Shown piece after piece: positions 6,075-8,724 of a stretch of 8,724 nucleotides of DNA. The stretch covers positions 18,977 through 27,700 of the forward strand of contig JAHDEQ010000018.1 of assembly GCA_020628755.1 (NCBI GenBank). The letters are read 5' to 3'. Made by a program: the position numbers and the translations under genes. Every line of letters starts with the position of its first letter. Positions within the stretch are counted from its first letter, which is position 1. Source of the DNA: Saprospiraceae bacterium. Its GTDB lineage: Bacteria > Bacteroidota > Bacteroidia > Chitinophagales > Saprospiraceae. The notes under the pieces are model-generated. The model was not told the origin of the DNA. It ran no database searches and saw only the letters and a program-made list of their open reading frames with translations.

Positions 6075-6998
6075 TCAGAACAAACTCATTTGAGGATTTT
6101 CTTCTGCAAGAATTTTGGGTCCTCTTACATTTTCAAATCCTTTTTCTTTTAATTTTTTGACTAAATAACGTGCCAATTCGGGTGCCAAAATGTTGTCGGG
6201 TTCGTGCGTAAAAAAATAAACTTTTTCTAAACCTGCTTGTGACCAATCGTAGAGCCGATTGACCCAATCGTCTATCCGAGAAAAATCTGTAGGGTGGAGG
6301 TCATTGCCAACAAATCGTATCATGGCGGTGGGAGTGGTAAGTCGTTGGTGCAGAACATCTCTGCGCCCAGCTACATCGGTTATGACCGAGCTAATACGAA
6401 AGTCATCAAGGATTTGGAAAAACGACGTGAAATACTGAGGGTTCGAAAACCACTCTTCATGTCTAATCTCTACGGCCAATGGGATGTGCGAGGGGAAAAT
6501 CTCGAAAAAGTGTTTCAAAATATCCAAACGGTTGAAACCGAAATAAGGGGGTAATTGCATAAAGCAACAGCCCAATTGTTTTCCCAATCCTTGAATGACT
6601 TCGCAAAATAAAGCGATTTGTCCGCTATTCAATCCCAAGTCACGACTGTGGCTAATAGATTGAGGAATTTTTGGACAAAACCTAAAATCTTTTGGAACAC
6701 CAGCTTTCCATTTTTTAATGGTTTCAGTAGTTGGTATTCTATAATGCGTTGTATTTAATTCAATGGTATTAAATTGCTTGCCATAATGTAGCAAAAAATC
6801 TTTTGATTTAGCCCCTTTGGGATAAATCTTTCCTACCCATTCTTTCATGCTCCAACCTGTGGCTCCCACAAAGAATTGAGTAGTGTGATCTAGTCTTTTA
6901 TCTTGTTTGTTTACACTGAGGATTGATTTCGTTTGTTCAGCGTCTTTTGGAAGTTGAAAGTCGATATTTGAAATATCTGGTAATTTACCAAACTTCAT
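6075..6998 (-). CDS. DUF72 (YecE-like) TIM-barrel protein
   Basis: A 307-residue protein of the DUF72 family, predicted TIM barrel of unproven biochemical function. The start MKFGKLPD is what I recall for Bacteroidota members, supporting ATG at 6998. About 40 residues precede the barrel. Family motifs in order are FFVGATGWSMKEWVGKIYP (42-60), FNTIELNTTHYRIP (76-89), FRFCPKIPQSISHSR (105-119), QLPPYFGF (148-155), VEIRHEEWF (176-184), and FFTHEPDNILAPELA (262-276), in which the family pattern usually has Asn near the strand end. The last five residues, QMSLF (303-307), resemble the QLSLF-type beta sliding-clamp-binding peptide. The gene diverges from bioF across 70 bp and runs toward ppk1 131 bp away. 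Structural relationship of the family to sugar-phosphate or AP-endonuclease-like barrels has suggested nucleic-acid work, but no activity can be assigned here. Confidence 0.92.
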   Translation of the reverse strand: MKFGKLPDISNIDFQLPKDAEQTKSILSVNKQDKRLDHTTQFFVGATGWSMKEWVGKIYPKGAKSKDFLLHYGKQFNTIELNTTHYRIPTTETIKKWKAGVPKDFRFCPKIPQSISHSRDLGLNSGQIALFCEVIQGLGKQLGCCFMQLPPYFGFNRLDILKHFFEIFPSHIPLAVEIRHEEWFSNPQYFTSFFQILDDFRISSVITDVAGRRDVLHQRLTTPTAMIRFVGNDLHPTDFSRIDDWVNRLYDWSQAGLEKVYFFTHEPDNILAPELARYLVKKLKEKGFENVRGPKILAEENPQMSLF

Positions 6999-7014
6999 AA
7001 TAAAGATTTGAAGT

Positions 7015-7053
7015 ACGAAATTAAGAAAAAAAACGAAATTTAATCATTTCGTT
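7015..7053. promoter_or_regulatory. candidate operator: three ACGAAAT copies in the DUF72/bioF divergent region
   Basis: ACGAAATT occurs at 7015-7022 and 7033-7040 as direct repeats with starts 18 bp apart. AACGAAAT (7032-7039) also forms a perfect 8-bp-arm dyad with ATTTCGTT (7046-7053) across a 6-bp spacer. The dyad has the geometry of a site for a dimeric repressor and lies between the two starts. On the minus strand the left copy forms TAATTTCG (7023-7016), a seven-of-eight match to the -7 element and a possible DUF72 promoter. The regulator is unknown; I do not see the usual BirA operator pattern. Confidence 0.4.
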
Positions 7054-7068
7054 CATTAATTTTATCGC

Positions 7069-8202
7069 ATGAATGGTTTAGAAAAATATCTAAATTCTCA
7101 AATCAAAAAAAGAATTGAGACTGGAGCTTTTCGTAAGTTGCCGATAAACAAGGACTTAGTTGATTTTTGTTCCAATGACTATTTGGGTTTTGCTAGGTCA
7201 GAAGAATTGAAAAAAAATATTAAAAAAAATTATAATGAGTTTCCTTTTGCCAATGGCTCGACGGGATCTCGCCTTATTTCTGGAAATTCAGCTTATGTTG
7301 AACAAATAGAAAAGCAAATTGCACAATTTCATCATGCCGAGGCAGCTTTGTTATTCAATTCGGGTTATGATGCCAATATTGGTTTGTTTTCCTGCCTTGT
7401 TTCAAGACAGGATACAATTATATATGATGAGCTAATTCATGCTTCTATGCGTGATGGCATTCGATTATCGAATGCCATGAATTTTAGTTTTCGGCATAAC
7501 GATGTTAAAGATTTAAATAAAAAATTACAAAAAGCTAAAGGTCGGAAAATTATCGCTTTAGAAAGCGTTTATTCGATGGATGGAGACGAAACGCCTTTGT
7601 TGAAAATACTTGAAATCGCAGAACAAAATGATGCTTCCATCATTTTGGATGAAGCGCACGGGCTAGGAGTTGTGGGCGATAAGGGAGAGGGTTTGAGTAA
7701 ATCTTTAGGTCTTGAAAATCAATTGTTTGCACGAATATATACCTTTGGAAAGGCAATGGGAGCGCATGGGGCAGTTGTCGTTGGAAGTTCTATTTTAAGA
7801 GATTACTTAATCAATTTTGCTCGTTCGTTTATTTATACGACGGCTTTGCCACCGCATAGCTTGGTCAATATTGAAGAAGCCTATAAATTGCTTGAAAAAA
7901 CGAATGCAGTAAGACAATTGCAAGAGAATATTCAATACTTTAAATCGAATTTGCTACCCGAAATTCGTAATCATTTTTTGCCCTCTAATAGTGCGATTCA
8001 ATGCCTTATTATTTCGGATAGTACAATTGTAAAACAAGTAGCTGATGAAATTCAAGCAGCAGGATTTTTTGCCAAAGCTATTTTGCATCCTACGGTTGCA
8101 AAAGGCAATGAACGTATCCGTTTTTGCATTCACGCTTTTAATACAAAAAAGGAAATTGAGCGTTTGACTTCTTTTCTAAATAAAAAGTATCACAAACTTT
8201 AG
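7069..8202 (+). CDS. bioF: 8-amino-7-oxononanoate synthase (biotin biosynthesis)
   Basis: A 377-residue PLP-dependent alpha-oxoamine synthase that joins pimeloyl-ACP (or -CoA) with L-alanine to make 8-amino-7-oxononanoate, the first committed step of the biotin ring pathway; cytoplasmic. Seen in the sequence are NDYLGFA (36-42), GSTGSRLISGN (63-73), DELIHAS (120-126) with the cofactor-stacking H124, LESVYSMDGD (164-173), DEAHGLGVVG (194-203), TFGKAMGAHGA (225-235) with the PLP lysine K228, and HPTVAKGNERIRF (340-352). GSTGSRL and ESVYSMDGD with a 377-residue length fit BioF better than 2-amino-3-ketobutyrate ligase, serine palmitoyltransferase or ALA synthase, although fold-level relatives remain possible. 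ATG at 7069 is in the expected place; no Shine-Dalgarno is visible. TAATTTTA at 7057-7064, a seven-of-eight -7 match, ends 4 bp before ATG, so a leaderless transcript is conceivable. No other bio genes are present. Two hairpins lie within the coding region. Confidence 0.92.
   Translation: MNGLEKYLNSQIKKRIETGAFRKLPINKDLVDFCSNDYLGFARSEELKKNIKKNYNEFPFANGSTGSRLISGNSAYVEQIEKQIAQFHHAEAALLFNSGYDANIGLFSCLVSRQDTIIYDELIHASMRDGIRLSNAMNFSFRHNDVKDLNKKLQKAKGRKIIALESVYSMDGDETPLLKILEIAEQNDASIILDEAHGLGVVGDKGEGLSKSLGLENQLFARIYTFGKAMGAHGAVVVGSSILRDYLINFARSFIYTTALPPHSLVNIEEAYKLLEKTNAVRQLQENIQYFKSNLLPEIRNHFLPSNSAIQCLIISDSTIVKQVADEIQAAGFFAKAILHPTVAKGNERIRFCIHAFNTKKEIERLTSFLNKKYHKL
7390..7412. repeat. imperfect hairpin inside bioF
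   Basis: CCTGCCTTG (7391-7399) and CAAGACAGG (7403-7411) pair with one mismatch (7395/7407) around a TTT loop, and T7390 pairs with A7412. It lies 41 bp before the stronger bioF palindrome. Confidence 0.4.
7454..7478. repeat. perfect 25-nt palindrome inside bioF (12-bp arms, 1-nt centre)
   Basis: ATGGCATTCGAT (7454-7465) and ATCGAATGCCAT (7467-7478) are exact reverse complements separated only by T7466. The stretch covers codons 129-137 (DGIRLSNAM), a part of BioF that looks conserved for the family, so codon choice rather than protein sequence creates the symmetry. As RNA it forms an 11-bp stem with a UUA loop. Confidence 0.75.
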
Positions 8203-8233
8203 TTTGTAGAGGATTTAAAGTAGTACAGCTTTA
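8192..8233. terminator. weak symmetric sequence at the bioF / surface-protein convergence
   Basis: ACAAAC (8192-8197) and GTTTGT (8202-8207) form a 6-bp stem with a TTTA loop that includes part of the bioF stop codon (TAG 8200-8202). A second small dyad, TAAAG (8216-8220) and CTTTA (8229-8233), overlaps the opposing stop codon. Only 28 bp separate the two genes, so any transcription stop must sit here or inside a gene, but neither dyad has a proper U-tract. Confidence 0.2.
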
Positions 8234-8724
8234 CCCTTTCGGGAAAATAGAAGGCATAGGAACATCCAAAGAAGCTCTAATACAGGGGGTCATTTCGGTG
8301 ATATTATCAATCAAAACATTGCCTTTATAGGGAGTCATCAGACCTTTCATATAATAGGCTTCAAGGATAATATAGTTGATTTTTTGTTTGGCATAAAATT
8401 GAACATCGTGAGTTTGCCATTCTGAGTTTTTGACAGGACCAATTTCGCCTAAAAGTTGGTCTTTGGAACAACGTGTTGTTCCGCCCCAAATACGCAGCCG
8501 AATCGGTAAATTATAACCTTCGTAAGTGTCTGAATGCGCCACATCAATTTGAAATTTATAGCATTCGTCTTTTTTTACGCCACCTCTAATACGTTGGCCA
8601 ATATTTTCCCAAGTGCCATCTTCACGAGTGATGAGTCCGATATAAGAATTGCCCTCCGAAGATTCGTTATAAACGCCCCAAAAACCAGGTAAAATATCAG
8701 GAGTTGAACCCATTTTGCAAGGAT
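8231..8724 (-). CDS. 3' part of a predicted surface or secreted beta-sandwich domain protein (5' end outside the window)
   Basis: The frame stays open to the window edge, reading PCKMGSTPDILPGFWGVYN from its visible start, so the ATG at 8713 is likely internal and the true start lies beyond. The visible 160-odd residues form one domain with aromatic and glycine-rich beta-like strands: PDILPGFWGVYN, NSYIGLITREDGTWENIGQRI, ECYKFQIDVAHSDTY, LPIRLRIWGGTTRCSKDQLLG, EWQTHDVQFYA, INYIILEAYY and GNVLIDNITEMTPC. The LDN-type end and strand order resemble galactose-binding-like/carbohydrate-binding modules of Bacteroidota extracellular and lipoprotein families. Four cysteines are visible, compatible with disulfides outside the cytoplasm. 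The protein ends 18 residues after the last cysteine-containing strand without an added sorting domain. I do not recognise the exact family; function and ligand are unknown. Confidence 0.6.
   Translation of the reverse strand, partial: PCKMGSTPDILPGFWGVYNESSEGNSYIGLITREDGTWENIGQRIRGGVKKDECYKFQIDVAHSDTYEGYNLPIRLRIWGGTTRCSKDQLLGEIGPVKNSEWQTHDVQFYAKQKINYIILEAYYMKGLMTPYKGNVLIDNITEMTPCIRASLDVPMPSIFPKG

Noticed and set aside
6294..6554. Open + strand frame of 86 codons within the DUF72 gene
   Set aside because: It is antisense to conserved DUF72 motifs and shows no motif of its own.
8714..8724. ATG at 8713 as the true start of the last gene
   Set aside because: The frame is open to the window edge and the residues before this ATG (PCK) appear to belong to the same domain, so the gene is called partial.

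Overview
The window looks like a free-living member of the Bacteroidota. The base composition is AT-rich, starts have A/T-rich leaders without clear Shine-Dalgarno sequences, and the intergenic regions carry palindromic repeat types I associate with this phylum. Two gene families also fit: a DUF72 protein starting MKFGK, and a C-terminal beta-rich surface domain with an STPDxxPGFWGV start. Genus or class cannot be decided from the sequence. Most genes are housekeeping; the unusual content is in the spaces between genes and in palindromes inside them.

Layout. Positions 1-165 hold a pair of 16-bp inverted repeats (one mismatch) ending 13 bp before a gene on the + strand for a membrane-anchored NUC1-type DNA/RNA non-specific endonuclease (166-1083). 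This gene converges, with a 1-bp gap, on a minus-strand series read from right to left: DUF72 protein (6075-6998), polyphosphate kinase ppk1 (3862-5943), a MoxR-type AAA+ ATPase (2812-3687) and a CoxE-like VWA protein (1085-2410). On the right, bioF (7069-8202, + strand) diverges from the DUF72 gene across 70 bp. It converges on the 3' part of a minus-strand gene for a predicted surface protein (8231 to beyond the window end).

How the genes fit together. The MoxR ATPase and VWA protein are a classic chaperone-like pair, probably remodelling or inserting a cofactor into an unknown client; the client is not in this window. The pair is separated by 401 bp packed with palindromes, unusual for partners normally in close operon spacing. 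Ppk1 makes polyphosphate and BioF does the first committed step of biotin synthesis; neither has pathway neighbours here, so both look like stand-alone units. The DUF72 protein ends in QMSLF, which resembles a beta sliding-clamp-binding peptide.

Most worth following up: the nuclease-proximal inverted repeat (possible MITE or insertion-sequence remnant), the palindrome cluster between moxR-like and VWA genes, a 10-11-bp quasi-tandem CTCTG repeat upstream of the MoxR gene, a perfect 12-bp-arm palindrome inside bioF, a perfect 10-bp-arm hairpin inside ppk1, and a three-copy ACGAAAT motif in the DUF72/bioF divergent region. I found no RNA genes, CRISPR array or intact mobile element, and no convincing evidence for a new multi-gene system.
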